Part shown: in pieces, positions 43,001 through 53,976 of the stretch
Layout of the letters: every line of letters begins with the position of its first letter
Position numbering within the stretch: the stretch's first letter is position 1
DNA from: Acanthaster planci
Lineage: Eukaryota; Echinodermata; Asteroidea; Valvatida; Acanthasteridae
Length of the DNA stretch: 60,000 nt
Assembly: GCF_001949145.1 (NCBI RefSeq)
Contig: NW_019091420.1
Span: forward strand, 627,768 to 687,767
Direction: 5' to 3'
Notes under the pieces: model-generated
The model's database searches: none
The model's input: only the letters and a program-made list of their open reading frames with translations
Told to the model about the DNA's origin: nothing
Translations under genes and position numbers: made by a program

Positions 43001-45700
43001 TTCAATTGCAGTGGAGGAAATCAGTTTTCATAATGTGACATCGTTTTCATATTACGACCCTTATTGATTTCCATCGTGTGTTTCCAACCTGTATTATCCG
43101 TGAGACATAGTTTGTGCAGAGAAGTACGATTTCGAGGAACAGCGGTCTGACCTTCTCTCTCGCTCCGGCCGAACTCTGCCCGCGGAATTTCACCCTCTCT
43201 CTTGTTGCCGCAGCTGTGATGCTCCTTGCTGAGTAATGCCAGAAAACTGTGGAATCATTGTCGTATCTATCGAATTTCCTGAACTCCACCCCTTTTATTC
43301 GAACCTTGCACAACCGGTTGCATATTGAAGCACATTTTGGAATGTGTCACGGTATTCATCATCTGTAGGGGAACCAGTGTTCGGCTTGGCAAAGCTGTCA
43401 CAATGATTGAAACCGTTTCGCGAAAAAGTCACCCAAAAGTGATGTACGAGACATAAAATTGCCGTTTTCTGGTTATTTTTCTTGTCGCTTTTGGCCAAGC
43501 AGGGTAGAGTAAAGAGCCGTCGGGGTAAATGTTTCAGATGAAAATTTTTAGACGTTCTTAATCAATACGTATCAAAAGTCATTCGTTTTTGTAATTTTCA
43601 CAAGCATAGAACTCGTATAAGCCGGCGGGTGCGTAGCCAGTCGTGTGCACTTTGGGAAAATATGAACAAATTGTGGTAATGAATAGTCAATTTTTAAAAT
43701 ATAAGATCCTGTATTTCAGTATTACGTCAGTGATTGTCTTCGGGAACATGACACTGCAAATGAATCTGGGCCAAATGATGCCGTGACAACTATACCAAAA
43801 AAACATGAATCTACCCTGTTGTAGAATTTGCTACAATTTGATTTCGCGGAGTGGCGCTGTGAACTATTCTATTGGAACCAATTAAGCTTACCCAAAATAC
43901 AGAATCGGCCCGGCTCGAGCTCGTTAAGACATTGATCGGGATTAGTTTATCTGTAACAGAGCCACGTAGCGCTTGTCGTGCCAGTATCTCGCGGGCGGAG
44001 TGGGCAGATGTATTTACTATTGCATCAGAACACAGATGACTTTTGCAGCTCCGTGCAGTGGACGTTCCGGTGGCACTGGTCGGTGCCAGTCGCATGAAGT
44101 GCAGGTACGGCGCGTCCGAACCGCGCCGGCACGTGACTTTCAAGTTTTCACGGAATCGGTTTCATTTTGACAGCCTTACCTACATTTTAGAGCAACATCC
44201 ATCCAAAGCCTCTCAAAATCCATGAAGGGGCCGTCTTTGCGCCGCGTGTTTAGTTATATATCCGGGTCCAGGGAGAAAGAATATGATGGCGACACTGCAC
44301 TGGCTATACAAAGAGGAGATGTCTCTTGCTTCGGTCAAGAACACGAAATCTTACCTGATAGTACATTCATGAGGAAGACGACGGAAAAAAAACCTAGTCA
44401 ACTTGTGGCCCCACCCGTTCGCAGATTTGTACCATGTCGAGGCTGTTTCTTTAAACCCAAGCCTGATTGGGCCCACGCATTGTTTGACGGGAGGTTTACC
44501 TGTCCTGCCCGTGCGTGTAACTCCTCATTAGTCATCCAAACTGTTTGAACAAAACAGTAAGTCGGTCGTGGTTCACAATAAAAATGGATTGTGTCTTAAT
44601 CACGCGGTTCGATGGTGCGTTCGTTGGACTTTTTGCAGTCCTAGTAATTACGCAAATGTATCATGCCATTTTGCAACTAACAGCTTCATCGCCCATGTGA
44701 CTGCAGGTTGTGCTGATAACCCAAAATAACAATGATGATGGGGAGAGAGGGGGGGGGGTTACTGGAATATTGTGGAATTGCGTGGTCATCGTTGCTAAGA
44801 CGGGTGGGATTTTTTATGAATGATTGTCACGTACTACATGTATACCAGCTGGTGGTGTGTCTGCAACTAGATTGTTTCATTATGCACAGAGGGGTGGACA
44901 TTTTTAATCAAAGTTATTTCAAAGTTTTCCGACGTTGTATCGCGATCTTCCGAGCAAGACACGTTTATTTTCATGCTTGAGACTTGCGGTTGGGTATACT
45001 TTAAAATATATCTTTGTTTGAATAACGTTTTGATTGCAAATTTGGCTATAGAGGTTATGCATGAGGGCGGAGTTGGAGTGCACGGCAAACCGTTGTGCAT
45101 TCAAGTTCATTGTAATCTTATTAAAATAAAGAACAAGACCTCAGCAATGCATAACCGCTACCGGTGCATCAAAGCCGTCTTGAATTAATCTGAGGGCTAG
45201 CATGTTGTCATATGATGCAAGATATGGGGCGGAGAGAACCCCCCCCGCCTTTGTGTTGGTCATTGTTTGATCGGAACCTCAGGAATTCTTTACAGACTTG
45301 TGGGGGGGGGGTGTGATGGGTAACAATAGGCCGGCTAGAGCGTGCACAGGCGTGGAAGAAGGAATAGGCGGATTGGACATGCGTGTGTGGGGGGGGTGTA
45401 CCCATCGGCCCCATATCGTGCACTGTATCCGTGTTTTAATGGTCACTGCTGATGGTGTCTGAAAAAATGAAAAGAACTGTGTGTGTGTGTGAATCTGCCA
45501 GATTGCAGTATCGGTTTCTCTACGATTCGTCCACCATAAAAAACTTCAGCACTGTCGCTTGAATGCAATGATAAATGGATTATGAGACATAGAGTAATTT
45601 GCATATAACTGTGCACCCCTTTTTGTTGAAAATGGCCGTGTCCGAATTTTCAGGAGCCACAGCCTTGGGTAACTGGTATCCACCTCTCTCTACCACAGTG
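40100..45700. other. Intergenic DNA, no gene identified
   Basis: Mixed AT-rich sequence with a TA microsatellite near 40112-40130, poly-C and poly-G runs near 42285, 44748 and 45301, and a TG run at 45479. A CpG-richer patch lies at about 43900-44300. The open frames (for example 108 codons at 44222-44548) show no domain, and I could not link them to splice sites. Confidence 0.45.
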
Positions 45701-45749
45701 CCCTGTACAGACGGCCATTTGCAAAAAAAAGCGGTCACCAGGTAAAATC

Positions 45750-45759
45750 CAAGATGGAG
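45750..45759 (+). promoter_or_regulatory. YY1-like motif overlapping the FIS1 start codon
   Basis: CCAAGATGGAGGC covers the ATG. AAGATGG followed by CGGC or similar is the core of YY1-type sites, which in many animal housekeeping genes lie at or just after the transcription start. The sequence is seen; binding is inferred. It would imply a very short 5' UTR. Confidence 0.3.
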
Positions 45760-48700
45760 GCGATCGTAGAGGAAATCGTAACCGTGGAGGATCTGAAAGT
45801 AAGGGCGTACAGGTTGTGACAGTTGCCCAGTTTTCTCTTTTTTGTCTTCAAGACATTTTTACTATGTTGCCTGTGGAATTAAAATGGAAAAATCTGTGCA
45901 GATTTTGCGCAGTTTTGTCAAATGGACCCCAAAATCTCATAATTCTTTCCCGATCGGTGACTAACGCATTACACGACTGCGTACATCATATACATGTAAA
46001 TCATTGTCAATTGCACGTCACAGGCCCTAGTCGACATGGTCATGATGGTTGATCGACCCATAACGTGTACACGATCGCTGCGATCGTTCTATCTTCAAGA
46101 GATCGGCCAGATCGGTGGATCTAATCATAGAACGTGTCCTAACATGTCTAATAAGGACTCAACTGCAACTTGAACTTGGTCCCATGTCAACTCGCTCTAG
46201 CCCCAGCCTCCAACATTAACTCGCTCGACTCCTAAACAAGTCAACTCGGGAAGAGTTCGGACGCCAGTAAATATTCCCTACGTGACCAAAGCAAAAACGT
46301 GTCAAGAAAAGTGCAATTTAGGAAGGAAAAATCCAAGTCGTTTACTTAGAAAACAGACCAGAAAAATAGGGTTAGTGCACCAGTGTGCACAGGATGTCAA
46401 GTGGCGTCCCTATGTCGATTCGGTCATTGTCGGTCTAGGCCCCCTATATGGAAAAATATGTAGCATCTGTCTCAACTATAGCTGGGACAGTCCCAACTGT
46501 AGTGCTGCCGTTGGGCTTGCCCAACTGTTGTTGGCCAATTTCTGTAGAAAATTTCTCAACCTTATCCAAGTTTATGCATCTCACACTTGACACAATTTAT
46601 CTAAAATATGGCACTTCATCTATGACATGACATTTTCAACAATATGACTTCGGCACATGCTGGATACATGCATACTGGACCTTTATGCTGTAGTTGGGTC
46701 GGCCGAACTCTAGAATTCTAGTTGGGACAGGCTTAACTATATATGGTTGGGGCATAACAAATAAAATACAAATCCCAAGTCAAATTGTAGGATATTTCAC
46801 TTTATTTTCTTTCTGATTCGTGGATCAGAGTGAGTTAGTGGGTGAAATTTTCTTTTTCTTTACATTTTTTTCACTTTTGTATGTAGGCCCACTCTCATTT
46901 GGACCAGGTCAGATTTAATACTCTGCATGTCAATACTGCAGAGGCCTATCATAGCCCCACAGGTAGGGCTGTGGATGGCCCTCTTTTGAAATCTGTCGCT
47001 ATCACAGCCCTACGTCAAGGTGTGACTTTCATGCCTGAAATCCAAACTGCAGGATTGTCACAAACTTTGAATCCTAATATCTTCCGAAATGAGAATGACT
47101 CGACATTTTTACACCGACGTATTCCTTAGAGTTTGGACTTTCATACGCGTACCCTAAAGCTTTCCAAAACTGTACATTTTCCGATGTATGACTCCTTGAA
47201 AACCTGGCTTGTGGATGTCGCCATTTTGAAAATAATGCCCACAAACGAATGCAATGCTTCGTGCGTTGGATTTCAAGGCACCCGACAGGTGCTACAAAAT
47301 TGGTTCCCGTTACCTTCAGAGTCTGTGCTTGCATGACAGATGAACAGGGAACCAGTGAAATTAATTTGAATAACATTAATATGTACACTGGCGTACTGTA
47401 CTCTAGCAAAGTGTGCATGCAACTCATTACGTATCAGTACAGTGACAATATGAATTATGCATGTACGGTGCGCTATTGGGGGCCTTGACCTTCAAAGCAC
47501 AAGGCGTTGCCTTTGTTAATAGGCATTATTTTCAAAATGGCAACACCCACGGTCAGCATGCCAATACCCCTTTTTCCCCTTTTTTTCATTAGTTATTCGA
47601 GGCTATAGGTTCTGCGGGATGTGTTAGGTTGGGTGGGGTTAACTAAAAACAAATCTACTTTGGGGAGGTTGATAATGGCTGGGCTTCTCCCTGACCGCAG
47701 AGATTTGAGCAGATCTACAATAGCGAGTTGGCCAGGGGCAAGGTGAGCGGCCGGGCCAAGTTCAACTACGCCTGGTGCCTCATCCGGAGCAGGTACACCA
47801 ATGACCTGAGGAGGGGGGTCTGCCTGCTGGAGGAGCTCCTGAACGAGAGCAGCCTGCAGGTGCAGCGCGACTGCCTCTTCTACCTGGGCGTCGGCTATTA
47901 CAAGTTGAAGGTCAGTCTGGTTCCCAGACCAAAAGATGCCGACTCCTTTGAGAGATCTTTCAGTCCGGTAGCCTCCAGCGTGAAACACAGATGTTTCTTT
48001 GTACAAAGAAATGCGCACCCAAGTCCCTTTGTACAATACGCTTTAACATTTATTTCTGTCACACTAGTTTTAGCTGTGGCGTGGATGACACGTCACATTT
48101 AACACTTAGTACAGGTGTGCCTATTTTCACATGACTGTGAGTTCTGAATCAAACAAACCGTTGTTAGACTGTGAAGTGCCGTGAGAAAGCAACAGAACTA
48201 AACTACGAAACCCCAGTGTAGGCATAAGCTGTAATTACTAAACTGTTCACAATCGTTTGCCGACATATAGGACTATACAAGAGCTCTGAAGTACGTCCAC
48301 GGGATTCAGCAGATTGAGCCCAACAACACGCAAGCCAGAGACTTGGAGCAACTCATCAAAAAGAAGATGAATAGAGGTACGTCTCGAGCTAAAGAGTGTG
48401 ATACTGGTCATGTTCCCAATGATGCGGTAGATTTTTTAGTGCGAAATAGATGATAATGTATTGGTACCAGACTCCTGTGGATAAGTCAGAATCTGTTGCT
48501 TTTCGTGGCTATGGCTCAGGCTGTCCAAAATTTTGTGCGTGCTTGACTGATGTCAGCCGAACCGTACTCGAGGATATCTGACTGAGACCTGTAATCATGT
48601 TTGAAGAGGGCAAAGTGGCTAGGAGCTGTTGAGTTGTTTGCACCCATTTTGGTCATTTTGTCATGACTTTATGTCAGTGGATGAGCAATCATTGCTTAAG

Positions 48701-49389
48701 GCTTCTTATCAAAATCAGTTCATCTGCTGGTGTGCTGAATGCTTGATCACTTAGATCACACAAACCGCTCAATCTTTTACGTTCTCATGCTACAGTGATC
48801 TACTGAGTCAGAAGTGGCCATTTCAGCTACAGGCTCTAGGCCGATTAAATTGGCTCAAAGCACTTTCTGTTGCCAAATAACAATCAAACGGCCTTAAAAT
48901 GGATATCTAAATGATGGTTAATATAAAAAAAACATAAAAACCCCTTGTTGCATTTTGTGGTTGATGGCCATGACCTTGGTATGATCGCAAAATTAACATC
49001 AGAAAATGGGCAGTAGTTACTTGATTATACAGCCCTACAAGAGGGCTCAGTTAAAAGAATGGATAAGAACGCATAAGGGAATCTGTAGGAGAAATATTGA
49101 TGGGCTCTGATTGAGGGCGCACCGTCTCTGAACAGTCCAACTTGCCAGTGAACGAAGCAAAAAAGGCTCACGGCCATTTTTCAAAATTTTCGTTAGAATA
49201 GACACAAAACTATCAGGGAAAGCATTCATGTCCCAGCTGTTTGCTTCACCACACCTAACAGGAATGCCTGGGGCTTTTTTTGTTGTCATTGTTCATGCAG
49301 ATGGCTTAATGGGAATGGCGATTGTGGGCGGTGCGGTACTCGCGGTGGGCGGACTTGTGGGTGCAGGAATAGCCCTCTCCAAAAAGTAA
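45754..49389 (+). CDS. FIS1: FIS1, mitochondrial/peroxisomal fission protein, 4 exons
   Basis: Coding exons are 45754-45798, 47701-47910, 48271-48376 and 49301-49389; all introns are GT-AG and phases fit. The product has 149 residues (human 152). FIS1 is a tail-anchored outer-membrane protein of mitochondria and peroxisomes that helps recruit the fission machinery. Residues 1-15, MEAIVEEIVTVEDLK, form the N-terminal arm. Residues 16-120 form the two TPR-like helical pairs, with FNYAWCLIRSRYTNDLRRG and LFYLGVGYYKLK, then DYTRALKYVHGIQQIEPNN. The last exon encodes GLMGMAIVGGAVLAVGG and GLVGAGIAL, the single membrane segment, and ends SKK, the short basic lumenal tail. The start codon is supported by the match to the universal MEA start. 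The gene is intact. Confidence 0.97.
46470..46760. repeat. CCCAACT-rich inverted repeats in FIS1 intron 1
   Basis: Around 46470-46530 and 46690-46760 the words CAACTATAG, GGGACAGTCCCAACTGTAG, GTAGTTGGGTCGG, CTAGTTGGGACAGG and AACTATATATGGTTGGG recur in both orientations. This may be a decayed element with internally repeated ends. Borders are unclear. Confidence 0.35.
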
Positions 49390-49453
49390 AACTTGTGGAG
49401 TACGTGTAAAAGAATGGGTGTGCAGCAACCAAGTGAGTATTCTGCACCTGTAA

Positions 49454-49459
49454 AATAAA
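49454..49459 (+). terminator. Candidate polyadenylation signal of FIS1
   Basis: AATAAA lies 65 bases after the FIS1 stop, followed within about 40 bases by a GT-rich stretch (GTGCGGGTGGTTTT). A further AATAAA occurs near 50303. The first would give a very short 3' UTR. Confidence 0.45.
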
Positions 49460-49466
49460 AAAGAGA

Positions 49467-49583
49467 GAGGGCGCTATTTACAGCAGCTGAGTGCGGGTGG
49501 TTTTCCAACCCCAAATCAGATTGGACTACGTGAAGTACAGGATGCTACTTCTGGAAGATGATGTACTTTAGAGGGCGCTGTTG
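49467..49583. repeat. Two direct copies of GAGGGCGCT motif after FIS1
   Basis: GAGGGCGCTATTT at 49467-49479 and GAGGGCGCTGTTG at 49571-49583 flank about 90 bases in the same orientation. They are single arms of the hairpin element described in POLR2A intron 8. Confidence 0.45.
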
Positions 49584-49826
49584 ATTTTTTGTGGATGTGG
49601 AAACTGCTTGGACTCAGGAGGGTGCCATTTAACAGGGCCATCCTTCGTATGCCAACCCACACCAATATGAAATGGAAATCGGGACTGATGTCAGTGCTTA
49701 TGCAAGGAGAGTGCAATTTTGAACGTCAGCGGACGCTGTTTTTGCCGTACAAGTCTACTATTTTAGTGAAATCTGGAAACAAGTTTGAAACAGTGCCAGC
49801 TAACTGGCCACATGTGTCAGACAGCT

Positions 49827-50070
49827 GCAGGAGATACTATTTTCGACTTTGCGTGGTGGATTATCGCTTTGCTGCATCTCCACAGAGGAATTTCCAAGGA
49901 GCTCGTAGACAGGGCTATCAGTTCCGTCATTGGCCAGCAACTCCCAGGTTCTTCCAAACTCTCCGGGATGTTCTGAAAGTTTTTGAAAGAGCAGGAGCGA
50001 GCAAGGTGGATTAAAAAGACGAAAGTAGAAGAAGCGGCAGCAGAGATTTGAAAGAGAGGGAAGAACTTGG
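49827..50070 (+). pseudogene. Interrupted protein-like frame, unidentified
   Basis: One frame reads DTIFDFAWWIIALLHLHRG, then KELVDRAISSVIGQQLPG, meets one TGA (about 49972), and continues in the same frame as KFLKEQERARWIKKTK before a second stop. The composition looks like protein on both sides of the stop, so this could be a decayed exon or transposon fragment. I do not recognise the family, and a chance frame is possible. Confidence 0.2.
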
Positions 50071-50143
50071 CAAAATGCCAAAGAACAATGTCCGCGGAAC
50101 AACACTAACGAGCAGAATTGTTCAGACAACTCAAGAAAGCAAA

Positions 50144-50202
50144 TTAACCCCAACAGTCCTCAGTCCTCCAACAGGTGAAGGATTGAGGAGCGTTAGGGTT
50201 AA
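50144..50202 (+). mobile_element. 59-bp TTAA-bounded element, type B copy 2
   Basis: The ends are TTAACCCCAACAGTCCTC and AGCGTTAGGGTTAA. Its reverse complement matches 23707-23765 with very few differences over 59 bases. Both TTAA borders are intact here. It is non-coding. Confidence 0.7.
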
Positions 50203-50604
50203 GCAGCTGAGAATGAGATTTTTTTCCTTACTCTGGAACTGGGCGCAAAAGCACTCTTTATTTCAGGTCATGTAATATATGAAATCTGACATGGTTTTAA
50301 AATAAAATCACAAATTTCGGTGAAGAATTTGTGATGTATGTCAGAGGCGGGGCAAGGACGTGAGAGGTATGGCAAGTCATTTGTGCTCTCGTCTAATCAA
50401 GATAAGTTTAAGATTAGATTGGAACAATTTCTACTGGCTTCACCGGTCTGCAAGTGTGTTACTCAAGTGTGGAGCAGACAAGTCTTATGCGAAAGTACGC
50501 GCTCAATAAAAATGAGTCTTTACAGTGTTCCAAATATCTCCGGATATTGCGTTAACTTAACGATGCTCGACATATCTTGACTTGCACCCGGGTCAGGTTT
50601 AGGT

Positions 50605-50736
50605 CTGCATGTGTGGAACAGTGTATGTTCACTACATGGTACATGGAAAGCCGTTTCTGTGATAAAAGACTGCATGTGTGGAACAGTGTATGTTCACTAC
50701 ATGGTACATGGAAAGCCGTTTCTGTGATAAAAGACT
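50605..50736. repeat. 65-bp exact tandem duplication running into a gap
   Basis: The unit starting CTGCATGTGTGGAACAGTG occurs at 50605-50669 and again at 50670-50734, apparently identical, and the first two bases of a third copy precede the N run. The array probably continues into the gap. Confidence 0.9.
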
Positions 50737-50853
50737 NNNNNNNNNNNNNNNNNNNNNNNNNNNNNNNNNNNNNNNNNNNNNNNNNNNNNNNNNNNNNNNN
50801 NNNNNNNNNNNNNNNNNNNNNNNNNNNNNNNNNNNNNNNNNNNNNNNNNNNNN
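50737..50853. other. Assembly gap (117 N)
   Basis: Run of N directly after the 65-bp tandem repeat. The gap probably reflects collapse or unresolved length of the array. Confidence 0.98.
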
Positions 50854-51205
50854 CACTCGCTTTTCAGTTTCAGAGGGTGTCTTCTGTTTGGGAAGGCGAG
50901 CTGCTCCTTTCTTCGCAACAGAGCAACTGTTGCCCAGATGGCATGTGCTTGTGCTGACGAGCATTCGCATGCTCCCGTCCCAGGTTCTAAAGCATCCTCG
51001 AGTTGTTTGAGACACCACAATATAAGAGGCACTTGCTATCACCTCCATTCCCCGGTTTGAACAGATTTATTCGTCAGCTGATTTACACCAGAAAAGCCGA
51101 TCACTGACGTAGTCCGGTCACCCTGTTTCCCAGGTTAAAAACCTAGTCGCGCCACTTCTAAAAAGGACGCTTAACCCTGCGACAGCTTATTGTAAAACGG
51201 ACCTA

Positions 51206-51340
51206 AAACATAATGACGTCACGCTCCGTTTACGTGCGCGCTTTCCTGGGGGACTTGACGGATCGCGTCCCACTTCACTGCCATACAAAAGTGCACATTG
51301 TATGTAAACAGAGCATGACGTTATTATGTTACAGGTCTTT
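51206..51340. repeat. Dispersed repeat, copy 1 (second copy 52890-53020)
   Basis: Shares an ordered series of words with 52890-53020 in the same orientation: CATAA(TG)ACGTCAC, CGTTTACGTG or CGTTTGCATG, GGATCGC, CCCAC, TCACT, GTAAACA and AGGTCT. Divergence is high. No gene is visible in either copy. Confidence 0.45.
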
Positions 51341-52079
51341 TCTAGCCTGTACCAAGGCTAAACGCGACGGACCAAGGGGGATCAGATGCGTGTGGTTCAT
51401 CGTGCAGTGAACGGGTCTTTTTGTCAAGGGTTACCGGAGAAAAAGAACACATCCATGACTCCATAAACAGGCTTGATAAACAAGAATTGCACATCAAAAA
51501 ACAAAATCCTTTTTTTTTTTTTTACAAATGTTAAACTCAACCTTTGACCGAAGGTGAAAAGTTCTAATGAGCGCAAAAAACGCAGAACGGCAAAGTCGAA
51601 AAGATAAAGGTTACAATATGAAAGCTCCTGGATGAGCGCACCTCTGTACTGGATGTACATGTCAAAGGCGATTTCCAAATCTCCATTTTTCCCCCCTGCA
51701 TGTACATGTACATAGGAACTGCGCAGTCTCGTGGCCTGGCGTATTGATAACGGTAAACTCTTTCTATCCCTTTGTAACGTTTCCAAGTCTTTGCCAAGAA
51801 AGTGCCAATTTACTCTATAACAGCATACACATACAAACTAACAGTAAAACCCACAGGCTGTGTCCAAGATCTGTACTTTTTAGCAACGGCTACGGATCTT
51901 TCCACTGACAGGTCAGTGCAAGAAGCCACAGACCGTGGACAGCCACTTTGGTCAGGGCTGTGTAACAAATTTGCATAAGCAACAAATTACAAAGATAATT
52001 ATGCGTACTACGCAACAATGAACATACATATGCACAAAGCTGTTCAACAACACCTGCATGCAGATCAGGAGCAGGGGAC

Positions 52080-52283
52080 ATGTTTGAGCGAAGCATTTTT
52101 ATCCAGTTCCTCACCGCATTGGATAACAGATATGAGACGGAACTGTTTTGTCACCTCCTTGAGCATTTTGAGGATGCCATTGACAACACTCTCCTCCCGC
52201 GCAGGCTTGACATTGATATGAACAACACTTTTGACCGCTTACAGCGATGGTTAATGTCACTTGGAACCAAATTACGCAGATGA
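52080..52283 (+). CDS. Unidentified small ORF or terminal exon
   Basis: A 67-codon frame reads MFERSIFIQFLTALDNRYE, then an acidic/leucine-rich helix-like stretch (HLLEHFEDAIDNTLLPRR) and ends GTKLRR at a TGA. ATTTTTATCCAG before codon 10 is a plausible splice acceptor, so it may be the last exon (52107-52283) of a plus-strand gene whose other exons I could not find, or a transposon remnant. The residue mix is more protein-like than neighbouring frames, but I recognise no family. Confidence 0.25.
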   Translation: MFERSIFIQFLTALDNRYETELFCHLLEHFEDAIDNTLLPRRLDIDMNNTFDRLQRWLMSLGTKLRR

Positions 52284-52889
52284 TTGTTTTGCATGAGTGT
52301 TCGCAGAGATGGCTTGATGGTTGTGGTTTAAAGTTATACGGGCTTCCTCATTTTATGACTCCGGGTATTTTGCTGTGATTTTTTTTTTTTTGTAGTTAAT
52401 GCTAAAAAAACCACGGAAATGTCATTATCTTTGGTTTTGCTTACACCGTTTAAACCTACAAATGGGACATGCACACAACAGGCATGCAACTTTTCCTGGG
52501 ATCAGCTGATTTCCTTGTTTTTCGCTTCACATTCATGGCATTGAAAATGGAAAAACACTCTACAAAATCTTGTAAAGATTGGAATTTCCTCGTTTTGGGG
52601 GGTTAAAGTCCAAGTTGCATGCCTGACATGGTTAAATACTTCTGTTGCGTGCATCATGTGAGGTTTGTATAAATGTTACACTGTTCACTGTTACATCCAA
52701 TTAGGTTTGTAAATAGCGAAGTTGTTTGAATATACTGTAACCACTGTACAGTGAAGCAAAAATAAAGATCTCAAATTAATATATGATATTTGAGCGATGG
52801 TGAAATTGATGTGCTTGAAGGTGTCATTACCTGTCACTGTTGGATTCTCATGGAAGTTATCTAAGGTCGGCTCTGGTGATAAAACGTAA

Positions 52890-53020
52890 ATCATAACGTC
52901 ACATTTCGTTTGCATGTGAGCTCTTGTATGGAGGCTTGGTGGATCGCTCCCACCTCACTACCTCAGGATGGTGCGCACGTAAACAAAGTGCGGCATCATA
53001 GTGTTGGAGGTCTATTCAAA
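52890..53020. repeat. Dispersed repeat, copy 2 (first copy 51206-51340)
   Basis: Diverged direct copy of the 51.2-kb repeat, 1.7 kb away. The two copies bracket the unidentified small frame at 52080-52283. Confidence 0.4.
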
Positions 53021-53976
53021 TCTTGCCACACGATACAGCAAGAGTGAATTTTGAGGACTTCAAATTTGAAGCGGCAAGCATGACCTTCAGGAACAAGAGA
53101 TACGAGTGATCTCCCTTTGGGGGAAAACACCACAGGTGCATGCCCGTCTGTTGCAGGACGTGCTCAACACATGTGACTTCTTTCCTGTCCAATGTACGGT
53201 CTCTGCATACACACTGTGTGCCTGTCCCTCCTTTGCCGTGGTGGGGCTGCTTCACGTCGGAAAAGAATCACAAAAACCCTGGTTGACAGATACGATTCAA
53301 TTCACATATATTTGGCCGAGGTTTTTTTTCCCTGCGAATATTTTCTTTGGGTCTTGTCCAGGAAATAACACGTCACCCTCTGGCTAGCGTTAGTAACAAG
53401 ACCAAAAGGATGAACTGAACGACTGAAGTTCCTCTTGCCTGATTGGATAAGATTTCTAAGTGGGCTCCTTGGGAAACACATTTGTTCAAGAAGGCTTTCA
53501 AGGCAAATGAGCTGTGGCTTGTACCCACCCTGAGCTACAGTGCGCCCTCACCGTCGAAAGAAAGTCGGACGATACTAAGTTTTCCAACCAGGTTCTTGCG
53601 CGCGTTCAGCGTGCACGCAAAGTGTACATTCCAGACTAAATTCGTTGTGCGTAATCGGCGTGCTCCGTGTCAAACATGCATAAACTTGCGCACCTATGCG
53701 GCGACTGTCAATTTCATTTCAAAACACACCCTCTTTTGTTCCTTCTCCGAGCGGATAGGAGTTGGTTGCAGGCATTTTGACATTTGAAATTGGTGGCACC
53801 GGGGGGGGATGTACCAATTCCCCATTTGCAGTTAAGCAACTACTGAAGTTACTGTGAGTGCTGTTCGCTGCCCGTGCCATCTGGCAGCGTCATCCACTGG
53901 CAAGGTATGATCTTCATCACTGAAGAAATGGAGACACTATGACGTACTGATGTGCTGGAGAGTGCTGCGAATGCCG

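Noticed and set aside
44222-44548. 108-codon plus-strand frame with several Cys residues
   Set aside because: No domain, no splice context, and no second supporting exon.
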